A DNA stretch of 60,553 bases, taken from assembly GCA_903888515.1 (NCBI GenBank), contig CAISTY010000062.1, positions 1-60,553 on the forward strand, written 5' to 3'. The translations under genes and the position numbers were made by a program. Below the pieces are notes generated by a model. It ran no database searches, was not told the DNA's origin, and saw only the letters and a program-made list of their open reading frames with translations. Below are positions 28,634 to 37,050 of the stretch, one piece after another. This stretch comes from Akkermansiaceae bacterium (GTDB lineage Bacteria; Verrucomicrobiota; Verrucomicrobiia; Verrucomicrobiales; Akkermansiaceae). Each line of letters starts with the position of its first letter. Within the stretch, counting starts at the first letter, position 1.

Positions 28634-29046
28634 CGGCATGCCGCATGCATACCATCCATGGAAAGTAGCTCATGTCGCCTCCACTGGACATTCCCGTGGC
28701 GAAGGCATTTCGCGAGTCATTTTTCAAGTCCGCGACGAGACTTTGTCACGGGTCACGAGTTGATGGGTCATGGGTGAAGAGGATAGTGGATAGTGGATAG
28801 TGGATAGAGGATAGAGGATAGAGGATAGAGGATAGAGGATAGAGGATAGTGGATTGAGGATAGAGGATTGAGGATTGAGGATAGTGGATGATCTTCGATC
28901 CACGATCCGCGATCTCCTCATGAGTTGATGGGTGAGGAAAAGAGCGCGCGAGTAAGCGAGGGGAGGATAGCCGTCCCGGCTGTCAGGGCCAACGGGCGTC
29001 CTCGCCTGTTGTGTGCCGCCACCGAAACGGCTTCATGATTTCTGGC
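28634..29046. other. Repeat-rich gap left of the recombinase remnant
   Basis: About 410 bases without a gene. It contains GAGTTGATGGGT twice (near 28758 and 28924) flanking a heptamer tract, and the foldback sequence GAGGATAGCCGTCCCGGCTG ... GGGCGTCCTC near 28963-29005. Nothing here supports a protein or an RNA gene. Confidence 0.5.
28780..28890. repeat. GGATAGA/GGATAGT/GGATTGA heptamer tandem array
   Basis: About 15 consecutive 7-bp units of GGATAG(A/T), passing into GGATTG(A/T) toward the right end. The plus strand contains TAG in the cycle; the minus strand reads without stops as a Ser-Ile-Leu-Tyr-Pro-Leu cycle. The GGATTG variant is the complement of the CAATCC(A/T) repeats found near 31590, 39105 and inside uvrA. 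Confidence 0.85.
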
Positions 29047-29135
29047 GCAGAACGTCTAGCTGTGGCACCGGCGAAATGGAAGCTCGAATTCAAGAAGAGA
29101 CGTTATCGCCGGTTGCCACGCACGGCTTGTTGAAC
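29047..29135 (-). other. attC-like imperfect palindrome
   Basis: Read on the minus strand it starts GTTCAAC and ends GTTCTGC. The arms GTGGCAACCGGCGA (29106-29119 complement) and TCGCCGGTGCCAC (29062-29074 complement) pair with one extra base, leaving an extrahelical adenine as in integron attC sites. The end box CAGAACGTCTA (plus strand 29049-29059) is repeated exactly at 30650-30660. Core boxes do not match the classic GTTRRRY, so this is a candidate. Confidence 0.35.
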
Positions 29136-29236
29136 TAAGCCGCTGCGCGGCAGGCTCTGATAGATGGATTGGTGGTGTGTCGGAGTGAGACTGAAAGTTG
29201 GTTGGTTGCGGGGTATGGCGTCATGGTCGCGGTGCT

Positions 29237-29812
29237 ATGAAAAGCAAACACAACACCAACCCCGACAACCAACCGAATCAAATCCCAAACCGCCGCGCGC
29301 GCCAAGCAAAAAAGCAGGACGATAGAACCGACGAGGCGGGTTACCAGAAGCTCCCGCCTGGATTGCGCCCCTTCGCGGGGTTCGCCCAGCGCGACCCGCT
29401 GGATTATGACTCGCATCCTTATCCATCGATGCGGCGTTTCGCCGAGTTCCTTGCCCTGCGCTTCGATGCCCCGCGCACCCGGCACTCCTACTACCGCCAT
29501 ATGCGTCTCGTCCACGAGTTCTGCCAGGCCGATCCGGACACGATCACCGAGTCGCAATTGCGCGATTACATCCTGCACGTCAAAACCGTCAAACACTGGA
29601 AGTCCAAGACCATCCACCAGGCGGCTGCCGCCTCGAAGCTCTTTTTCATCGAACTCATGGAGCACGAGGAATAGAAGATCTTTTCTCAAATCCGTACCAA
29701 AGACGAGGATGGCTTGCCCGCCGTCCTGACCCGCGAGGAAGTCATCCGCCTGCTCCGCCACATCCGCCTGCGTCGCTACCGCATTCCCGTGAAACTCATG
29801 AACGCTGCTAGA
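29237..29812 (+). pseudogene. Tyrosine recombinase remnant with an amber stop
   Basis: The frame starts MKSKHNTNPDNQ and shows the N-terminal SAM-like core-binding domain of phage/integron-type integrases (MRRFAEFLALRFDAPRTRHS, ESQLRDYILHVKTVK, KTIHQAAAASKLFFIEL). After HEE a TAG at 29672-29674 interrupts it, and the same frame continues as KIFSQIRTKDEDGLPAVLTR then EEVIRLLRHIRLRRYRIPVKLM, the start of the catalytic domain. Related proteins have Trp at the stop, so one G-to-A change explains it. The frame then loses similarity near 29805; the catalytic Arg/His/Tyr region is missing. The gene is dead. Confidence 0.75.
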
Positions 29813-30076
29813 TGCACCGCCTGGATGATGACCGGCTTTTTCCGATTCAACGGACAAGGTGATGGCGGACTACGCTCAACACATGAGAATTCAAGGAATA
29901 TCCTGATGTTTCGCAGAGCACGAACCGTCACGGCACCCGGAGATCGAGCCAAATCGATGCCTGCCGGAGCACATCGCCCTCACTCAATGGGCTTTCATCC
30001 CGCGCAGCCGCTACTTCCGCTAGACCGGTTGCAAACACAAAACGCATAAGAGCGCGTCACACGTCGCTCCGGGCTT
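29813..30076. other. Decayed sequence right of the recombinase
   Basis: No intact gene. A frame at about 29910-30025 encodes EIEPNRCLPEHIALTQWAF followed by IPRSRYFR and a stop, which has the look of the end of a real protein, perhaps a transposase partner, but I cannot name it. Confidence 0.35.
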
Positions 30077-30144
30077 GTTCAACCAAGGGCGCAGCCGAAT
30101 GGTCCGCTATCGCGGCCCATTCGCAGCACCCTTTATTGTTCTGT
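30077..30144 (+). other. attC-like imperfect palindrome
   Basis: Starts GTTCAAC (30077-30083) and ends GTTCTGT (30138-30144). The arms AAGGGCGCAGCCGAATGG (30085-30102) and CCATTCGCAGCACCCTT (30117-30133) pair with unmatched bases on one side. It shares both end boxes with the element at 29047-29135 and lies right after the stop of the small membrane-protein gene on the other strand. Confidence 0.35.
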
Positions 30145-30151
30145 CTCTTTT

Positions 30152-30634
30152 TTAGTCGGGATAGTAGCCGAACCCAGACTCCGAGGCATACCAGTAGCTT
30201 GTCCCAGGGTTGTCCATGAAGTATGAGAACCGATATGATCCATCTGAAGTTCCGTATGAAACATGTCCTTCGATCCACGGCTTCTCAAATTCGTATCCTT
30301 CAAGGGTTCGCGGATATTCACCTGACGTCTTCTTCTGTTCGTCAACGTATCGAATCATCGAAATGACCTCCTCGTGAATCTGTGCCCACTTCCTGTTCTC
30401 GGATGCCTGCCACGGGAGTAATAAGACCCCGAGACAAAATGCTGTCCAAACTCCGATTCTTGGCTTCCATAGAGCAAGAATTAGTATTGGGAGGTTCGCC
30501 CATACCAGTATCCAGTAGAGTCCCTGCATCACTTCGCCTTCGGTGTATAGCGTGTTGTAGGCAAGCAACGCTTCCGTGCCTGCGAGTAACGCAATCAATA
30601 AGACGGCGAATACGCGAAACTCTCGATTTTGCAT
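30152..30634 (-). CDS. Small membrane protein of unknown function, cassette-like
   Basis: Protein of 160 residues with three hydrophobic segments in the first 80 residues (FAVLLIALLAGTEALLAY, LYWILVWANLPILILALW, TAFCLGVLLLPW) and an aromatic, acidic C-terminal part rich in Tyr (SYRFSYFMDNPGTSYWY). The segment SGEYPRTLEGYEF is reminiscent of pseudopilin-like globular parts. No family is named. Base composition is lower in GC than the core genes. It starts about 14 bases after a GTTCTGTC box, as a gene cassette would. Confidence 0.6.
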   Translation of the reverse strand: MQNREFRVFAVLLIALLAGTEALLAYNTLYTEGEVMQGLYWILVWANLPILILALWKPRIGVWTAFCLGVLLLPWQASENRKWAQIHEEVISMIRYVDEQKKTSGEYPRTLEGYEFEKPWIEGHVSYGTSDGSYRFSYFMDNPGTSYWYASESGFGYYPD

Positions 30635-30648
30635 GGGGCAGATTTTTG

Positions 30649-30712
30649 ACAGAACGTCTACGCGCTGGCAACCCCACCGGGGGCCAACATTGGGACGGGT
30701 TTAGGGTTGTAA
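30649..30712 (-). other. attC-like spacer between two cassette-like genes
   Basis: On the minus strand it runs from GGTTACAACCC to TAGACGTTCTGTC, with GGGGTTGCC able to pair to part of the left end. The 11-bp box CAGAACGTCTA is identical to the one at 29049-29059. Pairing is weaker than in the other two elements. Confidence 0.3.
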
Positions 30713-30722
30713 CCACGGGAGA

Positions 30723-31217
30723 TCATTTCTGAGTGGGGGCTGGTGGGGGTTGCTCAGCCGCGTCTTGTTCTGCCTGGATCATCTTCATGTACCAAGACAA
30801 CTTGGATTCGCCGATTGACTCACAATAGCCATCAGGCTTTCCGATTATATATACCCCAGAGGATCCTTTCCACGGGTAGATCGGTTGCTTAGACAAAAGG
30901 GCAAATTTGGTAAGCGACGAAGGTTGAAAGTATCGCCATTCAATTGCCTTAGCTCGCGGACTGTCCTGAAACATCAGTTTTTGATATTCCGTTGATGAGA
31001 TTAGACCTTTATCCACGAGATCACGAAGCGATTCAGGATAAGATCCGTTCTTCTGTTCATATTTGTATAGTAGGTTCGCGAGTGCCACGCAGCGGACACT
31101 TTGAGTTCGCGGCCAATTCTTTTGGCGCTCTCGGTTCGTAACGTACCATGACAAGATACCAGCGACAATGGCAACGAGTCCCGCAATAATGATGAGGCGT
31201 TGGATGGGCTTCTTCAT
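30723..31217 (-). CDS. Membrane-anchored pseudopilin-like protein, cassette-like
   Basis: Protein of 164 residues with one N-terminal helix (RLIIIAGLVAIVAGILSWYV) and a periplasmic part. The stretch LANLLYKYEQKNGSYPESLR followed by DLVDKGLIS resembles the globular start of type II secretion GspG-like pseudopilins, although no prepilin peptidase site is evident. It ends in Pro/Gln-rich sequence. Lower GC than flanking core genes and an upstream GTTCTGC box (31224-31230 complement) fit a mobile gene cassette. Confidence 0.6.
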   Translation of the reverse strand: MKKPIQRLIIIAGLVAIVAGILSWYVTNRERQKNWPRTQSVRCVALANLLYKYEQKNGSYPESLRDLVDKGLISSTEYQKLMFQDSPRAKAIEWRYFQPSSLTKFALLSKQPIYPWKGSSGVYIIGKPDGYCESIGESKLSWYMKMIQAEQDAAEQPPPAPTQK

Positions 31218-31458
31218 GTATTTGCAGAACAGTGTTTATTCGTAGTCCCTCCGTAAGTGATATCCGGGAGGGTTGACGACGGAAAGATGTGCGTAAGGCG
31301 TTGATTTGACAAGGATTTCTTTTCGTCGGGTGCGTATATCCGGCTGGGATGGACCCGGGTTTTCCGGGAACCTGGTCTAGCGGATATCACGGTCAGGGGT
31401 CAGGGGTCTGAAGTCAGTTCAGGGGGCGCATGGGCGGTAAAAAATCCATGAAGAAAGA

Positions 31459-31534
31459 CACGGGCAGGAATGCCCGTGCTCCCAGGAATGCCTGAGCTCC
31501 GTTGTAAGAGAAGACACGGGCAGGAATGCCCGTG
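31459..31534. repeat. Two copies of CACGGGCA-GGAA-TGCCCGTG palindrome
   Basis: Perfect 8-bp inverted repeats at 31459-31478 and 31515-31534, each within the longer shared sequence ACACGGGCAGGAATGCCCGT plus GCTCC. This looks like a dispersed palindromic repeat family. Confidence 0.7.
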
Positions 31535-31545
31535 CTCCTTTTTTC
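31515..31545 (+). terminator. Hairpin followed by a T run
   Basis: The second CACGGGCA palindrome is followed after CTCC by TTTTTTC (31538-31544), giving the form of an intrinsic terminator on the plus strand. No active plus-strand gene precedes it, so it may be incidental. Confidence 0.4.
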
Positions 31546-31580
31546 TTCCCTTCGCGCACTTCTCTGTTAGAAAATCTCTT

Positions 31581-31615
31581 CAAATCATCAATCATCAATC
31601 CACAATCCTCAATCT
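31581..31615. repeat. CAATCAT/CAATCCA heptamer tract
   Basis: Steps of 7 bp reading CAAATCAT CAATCAT CAATCCA CAATCCT CAATCTC. It is the same family as the tracts inside uvrA and near 39105, here in an intergenic position. Confidence 0.75.
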
Positions 31616-32079
31616 CTTCCTCTTCACCCATGACACCGATTGGCAATCCATCCCGGCTGTTATGTCTTGCGTAGTTCCAGCTTGTGTCTCTAGCGGAGAC
31701 CGTCAAGCACGTCATGCCGAGAAAATCGACCCCAAGTTTCTTTCCGGAGATCGAGTCGTAGCGTTCGCTGATGCCGTTCACGATCGCGTTGGCCACGGTT
31801 TTGTCCGCGATCTCCGCGGCGAGTTGGATCCTCGATTCAGAGGTTGCGCGAGGTGATCTGGCGGTCAAAAAGTTGCGGGTGTTTGCGGATGGCGGGTTGG
31901 TAGCCACATGCGCCGTTTATGCTGAAGACGCCGGCGGGCGAGCGTTGGTCACCTTCCTGCTCTTGGAAGTGGCCCCGGCAGGAACGGGGTGGATGCCTGT
32001 ACTTCTGCGAAGCGGACAGCATGGGGTATTCCGGTCGGAGTGGCGATTCCGGCTTTGCAGGCGTGGGGGATCCGTTATC

Positions 32080-32877
32080 ATGTCGCGCATGGCCGACACG
32101 GAAACCCTGAAGCTGCCCGCCCATTTCGACCTCGAACCCGAGTTGCGCGAACAACTGAGCAACCGCCCCGGGCACCAGCGGTGTGTCGAAGGGGCGGGGG
32201 AGTTGTTACTCGTTGTCCACGAGGTGCCCTGCCCGGGAGTCCCGGAACGGGAGGCCTTGTTTTTTTGGAAACGCCACGATGGCAGTTGGATGCAGCGCAG
32301 CGGGGCCGGACTCAGCGGACTGGGAGAGCTGCTGGACCGCTTTGCCAAGGCGATCGACAGCCATGAGGAGGTGATCGACGAGGTGGACACGGCGGCGGAG
32401 ATATTCGGGATTCTGCGCCATGCGGGACCCCTAGCCCGGACCAGTCGCAATTTGATGCAGGCGCTCGAGCAGGTGCTGGCAGTGGATGCGGACGACCATG
32501 AAATACGCAGTTACCGCGACCGGGCGCGGGAAATTGATCGGGCTGCTGAATTGCTCTATAACGATGGCCGGATCACCCTGGAGTTTTGGCGTGCCGAACG
32601 GGCGGAAGAACACGCCCGCTCGGCGGCCCGCCTGAACCGCATCGCCTTCCGGTTGAACTTGCTCGCCGGGTTTTTCCTGCCGTTGGTGGCATTCGGCGGC
32701 TTGTTCGGGATGAACGTGGATCTGCCGGAATTCGTGAAACCCATGTTCTGGGTGATCTTGTTAGGCGGCATCTCGATCGGCATCCTGCTGCTCTGGATCG
32801 TCGGCCACCAAACCGGAAAATCCTCGGATATCGACGCCGGGCCGAAGGATGGGGAGGATGACTCCTCAGGCAAGTGA
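32080..32877 (+). CDS. CorA-like divalent cation transporter
   Basis: Protein of 265 residues from ATG 32080 (32089 is an alternative). The N-terminal soluble part is followed by a long helical region (EEVIDEVDTAAEIFGILRHA onwards) and two C-terminal helices. The first helix ends with the GMN signature in GGLFGMNVDLPE, the hallmark of CorA Mg2+/Co2+ channels. The second helix (FWVILLGGISIGILLLWIVG) and a short acidic tail complete the topology. It is shorter than E. coli CorA in the soluble domain. It should be a pentameric inner-membrane channel. Confidence 0.82.
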   Translation: MSRMADTETLKLPAHFDLEPELREQLSNRPGHQRCVEGAGELLLVVHEVPCPGVPEREALFFWKRHDGSWMQRSGAGLSGLGELLDRFAKAIDSHEEVIDEVDTAAEIFGILRHAGPLARTSRNLMQALEQVLAVDADDHEIRSYRDRAREIDRAAELLYNDGRITLEFWRAERAEEHARSAARLNRIAFRLNLLAGFFLPLVAFGGLFGMNVDLPEFVKPMFWVILLGGISIGILLLWIVGHQTGKSSDIDAGPKDGEDDSSGK

Positions 32878-33019
32878 CGGCACGGAGGTGGCGGGATCGG
32901 TCTCCGCGTCCGTAATCCATGCCTTCAGGGAGTGATCATCATGCGTCTCGCCGGTAGTTTGCAGTTTACGGAAAGCAAGGGATTGGGCATTAAGCGGGCG
33001 GCCAGGATGCCGTTTTCCC

Positions 33020-33514
33020 ATGCACTTGCATGATTCCAATCACAACCTCCAGCGGAGCCCGGTTTCTTGTGGCGAACAGCGGGCCAAGCTGGTTTCAGGC
33101 GGGGTTTACAGAACCGATAGGGTCGTGGCGTTGGGCATGGTGCTGTGCGCTGGGACCTTCCTCGCATTTTTTATCTATCAATACGGGCTCTGCGCCGCAT
33201 GGTTGCCCGAGTGCTTGTTTCATCGCTGGACCGGCCTTGCCTGCCCGGGTTGTGGCATGACCCGTGCGACCCATGCGGCGCTTCACGGGCGCTTGGGTGA
33301 CGCGTTCCGTTTCAATCCGCTCGGCATGATCGTGGTGCCGGCATGTGTCGTTTTCGTGGGGATGCGAATTCCGGCGTGGCTCCGGAACGATCCGCAGCCG
33401 TTGCGTTGCAGGATCGGAGCATGCGGCGTTGGTTGGATCCTGGTCTTGGTACTTGGCTACTGGATTTTGCGCAATTTTCCGGTCTGGCCGTTCACGCTGC
33501 TGACACCTCTATGA
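33020..33514 (+). CDS. DUF2752 membrane protein
   Basis: Protein of 164 residues with three or four hydrophobic helices and the DUF2752 signature CPGCGMTRATHAALHGRLGD, then FRFNPLG. The conserved CxxCGxTR motif lies at the membrane edge after the first helix. Function is unknown. The N-terminal 25 residues are poorly hydrophobic and the true start could be further downstream. Confidence 0.75.
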   Translation: MHLHDSNHNLQRSPVSCGEQRAKLVSGGVYRTDRVVALGMVLCAGTFLAFFIYQYGLCAAWLPECLFHRWTGLACPGCGMTRATHAALHGRLGDAFRFNPLGMIVVPACVVFVGMRIPAWLRNDPQPLRCRIGACGVGWILVLVLGYWILRNFPVWPFTLLTPL

Positions 33515-33692
33515 TAATCCGGCAGCCCCGGAATCCTGCAAAGTGATCATGATCGGATAGACAGCGGCGGCAACGGTCAGCGGAGGCAACTTCATCAGGG
33601 GCGCTTGGCGCACTTTTCTGCCAGCGGTTTGGAGCGTGGGGAACTTCATTTCAAGGATTGCATCAGGCTCCGGATGCCTTACGCTCTCTCTG

Positions 33693-34160
33693 ATGGGCAT
33701 GACGAAAACGTTGCAGGCGGCAAGCGGATGGATCGAACTCGGAATTGCCGACGAAGCATTGAACGAACTGAAAAAGCTGCCGATGGACGTGCAGATGCAG
33801 CGCGAGGTTCTCGAGCTGAAACTCGCGGCCCAAATGGTCAACCAAGCGTGGAACTCCGCGGCGGACACCGCCCACCTACTATGTTTGAAGGCATCCGACG
33901 AGCCGGTGTTTTTTCTGCGGGCGGCCTTTTGCCTGCATGAAACGGGCGATACGCTCGCGGCCTGCAATTGGCTCCTGCGCGGCCCGAAGACGCTCTTTGA
34001 CATGGCCATTTTCCACTACAACCTCGCCTGTTACCTGTGGACCCTGGGGGAGGCCAAACGGGCACGCAGCCATCTGCAACAAGCAATCACGATGGATGAG
34101 TCGTTTCTCGAAGCGGCGCGCGACGACCGCGATCTCGCAGGCATCGGCCCGCTCGCGTGA
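33693..34160 (+). CDS. Small TPR protein upstream of rarA
   Basis: Protein of about 155 residues made of TPR-like helical hairpins (AASGWIELGIADEALNELKK, FFLRAAFCLHETGDTLAACN, YNLACYLWTLGEAKRARSHL). No signal peptide. It probably acts as a scaffold in the cytoplasm. Its stop is immediately followed by the rarA reading frame (GTGA overlap is possible), so the two may be co-expressed. ATG 33699 is an equal start candidate. Confidence 0.65.
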   Translation: MGMTKTLQAASGWIELGIADEALNELKKLPMDVQMQREVLELKLAAQMVNQAWNSAADTAHLLCLKASDEPVFFLRAAFCLHETGDTLAACNWLLRGPKTLFDMAIFHYNLACYLWTLGEAKRARSHLQQAITMDESFLEAARDDRDLAGIGPLA

Positions 34161-34198
34161 ATGGTCATGTTTATCGGCTGGCATGTTTATCGGCTGGC

Positions 34199-35614
34199 AT
34201 GCAACCGGATATGGGGCGATGGTTTGCGGCGTCCAGCGTGTCCGATCTTTTCACCAACCCTGCGGCATTGTCGCACAAACCGCATCTGTCCGAGCCCTTG
34301 GCGGCGCGGATGCGGCCGCGCACACTCAACGAGGTGGCCGGCCAGCAACACATCCTCGCACCGGGGAAATTGTTGCGTCGCGCGATCGAGTCGGACTGCT
34401 TCACCTCGTTGATTTTCTACGGCCCGCCCGGCACCGGCAAGACCACCTTGGCCAGCGTGATTGCACGCACCACCGGCTCGCGCTTCGAATCGCTCAGCGG
34501 GGTGGAGTCGAATGTGGCGGAGACCCGCGCGAAGATCGACCAGGCGCGCACCTGGCGTGAACTGCGCGGGGAAACGACCATCCTTTTCATCGACGAAATC
34601 CATCGTTTCAACAAGGCGCAGCAGGATGTGCTGCTGCCGCACATCGAACGCGGGGTGGTTAGATTCATCGGTGCCACGACCCACAATCCGTATTTCCACG
34701 TGACCTCGCCGCTGGTCTCGCGCTCGCAGATTTTCCAGTTGGAGCCGGTGCCGGTGGACGACGTGATTTGTGTGATGGAGCGGGCGCTGGCGGACACCGT
34801 GAATGGCTTGGGGGCGAGCAGGATCGACGCCGAGGCCGCGGCGCTGCGCCATCTCGCGGAAAAATCCGACGGCGACGTGCGCAAGGCTCTAACAGCCCTG
34901 GAGCTTGCCGCCCTGACGACACCGGCGGATACGGATGGCGTGGTGCGTTTGACTCTTGCGGTGGCGGAGGAATCCATCCAGCGCAAGGCGGTGGTATATG
35001 ACGCCGATGGCGACGCGCATTACGACACGGCATCGGCCTTCATCAAATCGATCCGCGGGTCCGATCCGGATGCCGCATTGTATTGGTTGGCGAAAATGCT
35101 GCATGCCGGCGAGGATCCGCGTTTCATCTCGCGCCGCCTGGTGATAGCAGCTTCGGAAGACATCGGGCTGGCGGACCCCGGTGCGTTGCGGGTGGCCATG
35201 GATGCCCATCATGCGTTGGAGTTTGTCGGCATGCCGGAGGGCCGGATTCCGTTGGCCCACGCCACGGTCTATCTGGCGACCGCACCCAAATCCAACACCG
35301 CCTATGCCGCGCTCGGGCGGGCGATGGAGGATGTGGCACACGGGCGGACGCTGGCCGTGCCGCCGCACCTGCGCACCACCACGCGCAAGAAACTCGCCGC
35401 GGCTTCCGGCGAATCCGGGGAGGCGATGCGCTATCTGTATGCACACGACTTCGAGGGCGCCTACGTGCCGCAGGCGTATCTGCCGGAAGGGCGGGTTTAC
35501 TATCAGCCGGGTGAGCAGGGTCTCGAAAAGCGCATCAAGGAGCGGCTGGATTTTTGGCGCAGCCAAATGGGTGTGCAGGGGAAAGCCGCCCTCACTGGTA
35601 TTGATGAAAAATGA
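34199..35614 (+). CDS. rarA: Replication-associated recombination protein A
   Basis: AAA+ ATPase of the RarA/MgsA/WRNIP1 family, 471 residues from ATG 34199. It shows LAARMRPRTLNEVAGQQHIL, Walker A YGPPGTGKTT, Walker B FIDEIHRFNK, and the C-terminal tetramerisation part including SEDIGLADP and HDFEGAYVPQAYLPEG. It acts at stalled replication forks. The frame is open upstream to a GTG at 34157, but that part includes a direct duplication of ATGTTTATCGGCTGGC (34166-34197), so the later start is preferred; ATG 34211 is also possible. Confidence 0.9.
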   Translation: MQPDMGRWFAASSVSDLFTNPAALSHKPHLSEPLAARMRPRTLNEVAGQQHILAPGKLLRRAIESDCFTSLIFYGPPGTGKTTLASVIARTTGSRFESLSGVESNVAETRAKIDQARTWRELRGETTILFIDEIHRFNKAQQDVLLPHIERGVVRFIGATTHNPYFHVTSPLVSRSQIFQLEPVPVDDVICVMERALADTVNGLGASRIDAEAAALRHLAEKSDGDVRKALTALELAALTTPADTDGVVRLTLAVAEESIQRKAVVYDADGDAHYDTASAFIKSIRGSDPDAALYWLAKMLHAGEDPRFISRRLVIAASEDIGLADPGALRVAMDAHHALEFVGMPEGRIPLAHATVYLATAPKSNTAYAALGRAMEDVAHGRTLAVPPHLRTTTRKKLAAASGESGEAMRYLYAHDFEGAYVPQAYLPEGRVYYQPGEQGLEKRIKERLDFWRSQMGVQGKAALTGIDEK

Positions 35615-35707
35615 CTGATTTCAGTTGCGTACTGGGGAGGCGGGTGATGGGATATGGCTTGTGAAGCCGCCACACCATTGGATGCCACTCATCACCTACC
35701 CATTCTT

Positions 35708-37030
35708 ATGAATTCACGCCTCTTCCTATGGTCCGTCGTCTCCGCGCTGGCGGGATTTCTTTTTGGTTTTGACACGGTCGTGATCTCCGGTGCGGAGAAA
35801 ACGATCCAAGCCCTCTGGGGCTTGAGCCCGGTGATGCACGGGCTGGCGATGGGCGCGGCGTTGTGGGGCACGGTGTTGGGCTCGCTCGTCGGGAGTTGGC
35901 CCACCGACAGGTTCGGCCGCAAGAAGACGCTGCTCTACATTGGATCACTGTTTCTCATCGGGTCGTTGTGGTCCGCGTTTGCCAATGAGGTCTATTCGTT
36001 CATGGCGGCGCGTTTCATCGGCGGCATCGCCATCGGTGTGGCCACCGTGGCCGCCCCGCTCTATATCTCGGAAATCTCACCCCCGGAATGCCGCGGACGC
36101 CTCGCCGGCATGTTCCAATTCAACATCGTCTTCGGCATCCTAGTGGCTTTTCTATCAAACTACCTGCTCGCGCGCATCGGCGATGACGCATGGCGCTGGA
36201 TGCTCGGTGTCATGGCGGTGCCTTCGGTGATCTACACGCTCGCCTGCCTCATCATTCCCGAAAGCCCCCGCTGGCTGATCGGTTATAAGGAGGATCGCGC
36301 GGCGGGCACCCGCGTCATCCGCCTGATCTATCCGCTCGCCACCGACGCCGAAATCAAATCCAAGGTGGACGACATCGCGGCGGTTTCCCACGCCGCAACC
36401 AGCACCGGCCGGTTCTGGAGCGCGCAATTGAAAACACCGATCCTGCTGGCATTTCTCATCGCCTTCTTCAATCAACTCTCCGGCATCAATGCGATCCTCT
36501 ATTTCGCACCGCGTATCTTCGAACTCACCGGACTGGGAGCCAAGGCGGCGCTGCTGCAATCCGTCGGCATCGGCGTCACCAATCTGATATTCACCTTCGT
36601 CGGTCTCTGGTTGATCGACCGGCTCGGCCGCCGGACGCTGCTGTACATCGGCTCGTTCGGATATATCGCATCGCTCGGCCTTTGCGCGTGGGCGTTTTTC
36701 ACCAAGACCTACGCGATTGTTCCGGTGTGCATCTTCTCCTTCATCGCGGCGCACGCCATCGGCCAGGGCGCGGTCATCTGGGTCTTCATCTCGGAGATTT
36801 TCCCTAACCGGCACCGGGCGCAAGGCCAGTCGCTGGGCAGCTTCACCCATTGGATCTTCGCGGCGCTTCTAACGACGTGCTTCCCCGCCATGGTGACCGC
36901 TTTTGCTCCCGGTTACGTCTTTCTCTTCTTCTGTTTCATGATGGTTCTCCAACTCATTTGGGTGAAAACCATGGTCCCCGAAACCAAAGGCCGGACGCTC
37001 GAGGACATCGAGCGCCGCCTCGAAGCCTAA
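35708..37030 (+). CDS. MFS sugar porter
   Basis: Membrane protein of 440 residues with 12 helices and sugar-porter signatures: GFLFGFDTVVISG at the start, DRFGRKK after helix 2, PESPRWLIG before the central loop, GINAILYFAP in helix 7, DRLGRRTLLY, and the C-terminal VPETKGRTLEDIE. It should import a hexose or pentose by proton symport. The next gene, an oxidoreductase, starts 20 bases later, so the sugar is probably oxidised by it. Confidence 0.9.
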   Translation: MNSRLFLWSVVSALAGFLFGFDTVVISGAEKTIQALWGLSPVMHGLAMGAALWGTVLGSLVGSWPTDRFGRKKTLLYIGSLFLIGSLWSAFANEVYSFMAARFIGGIAIGVATVAAPLYISEISPPECRGRLAGMFQFNIVFGILVAFLSNYLLARIGDDAWRWMLGVMAVPSVIYTLACLIIPESPRWLIGYKEDRAAGTRVIRLIYPLATDAEIKSKVDDIAAVSHAATSTGRFWSAQLKTPILLAFLIAFFNQLSGINAILYFAPRIFELTGLGAKAALLQSVGIGVTNLIFTFVGLWLIDRLGRRTLLYIGSFGYIASLGLCAWAFFTKTYAIVPVCIFSFIAAHAIGQGAVIWVFISEIFPNRHRAQGQSLGSFTHWIFAALLTTCFPAMVTAFAPGYVFLFFCFMMVLQLIWVKTMVPETKGRTLEDIERRLEA

Positions 37031-37050
37031 CATTAATCATACCAACTCCC

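Larger units (their letters stand above)
31218..32079. other. Long decayed, repeat-rich gap before the CorA-like gene
   Basis: No supported gene over about 860 bases. A minus-strand open frame at 31419-31907 has an N-terminal part with protein-like composition (IQLAAEIADKTVANAIVNG, LGVDFLGMTCLTVS), but its last third is made of heptamer and palindromic repeats, so it may be a gene remnant invaded by repeats. A plus-strand frame is open from 31771 into the CorA-like gene without family similarity. GGCAGGAACGGGGTGGATGCC near 31977 looks like another degenerate palindrome. Confidence 0.4.

Noticed and set aside
28780..28890. CRISPR array
   Set aside because: The units are 7 bp and directly contiguous, with no unique spacers and no cas genes nearby.
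31771..32079. N-terminal extension of the CorA-like protein
   Set aside because: The upstream open frame has no CorA similarity and crosses repeat-like DNA; ATG 32080 gives a normal start.
36850..37050. 67-residue N-terminal extension of the Tat oxidoreductase
   Set aside because: It overlaps the sugar-porter end in another frame, and the twin-arginine leader starts at 37051.
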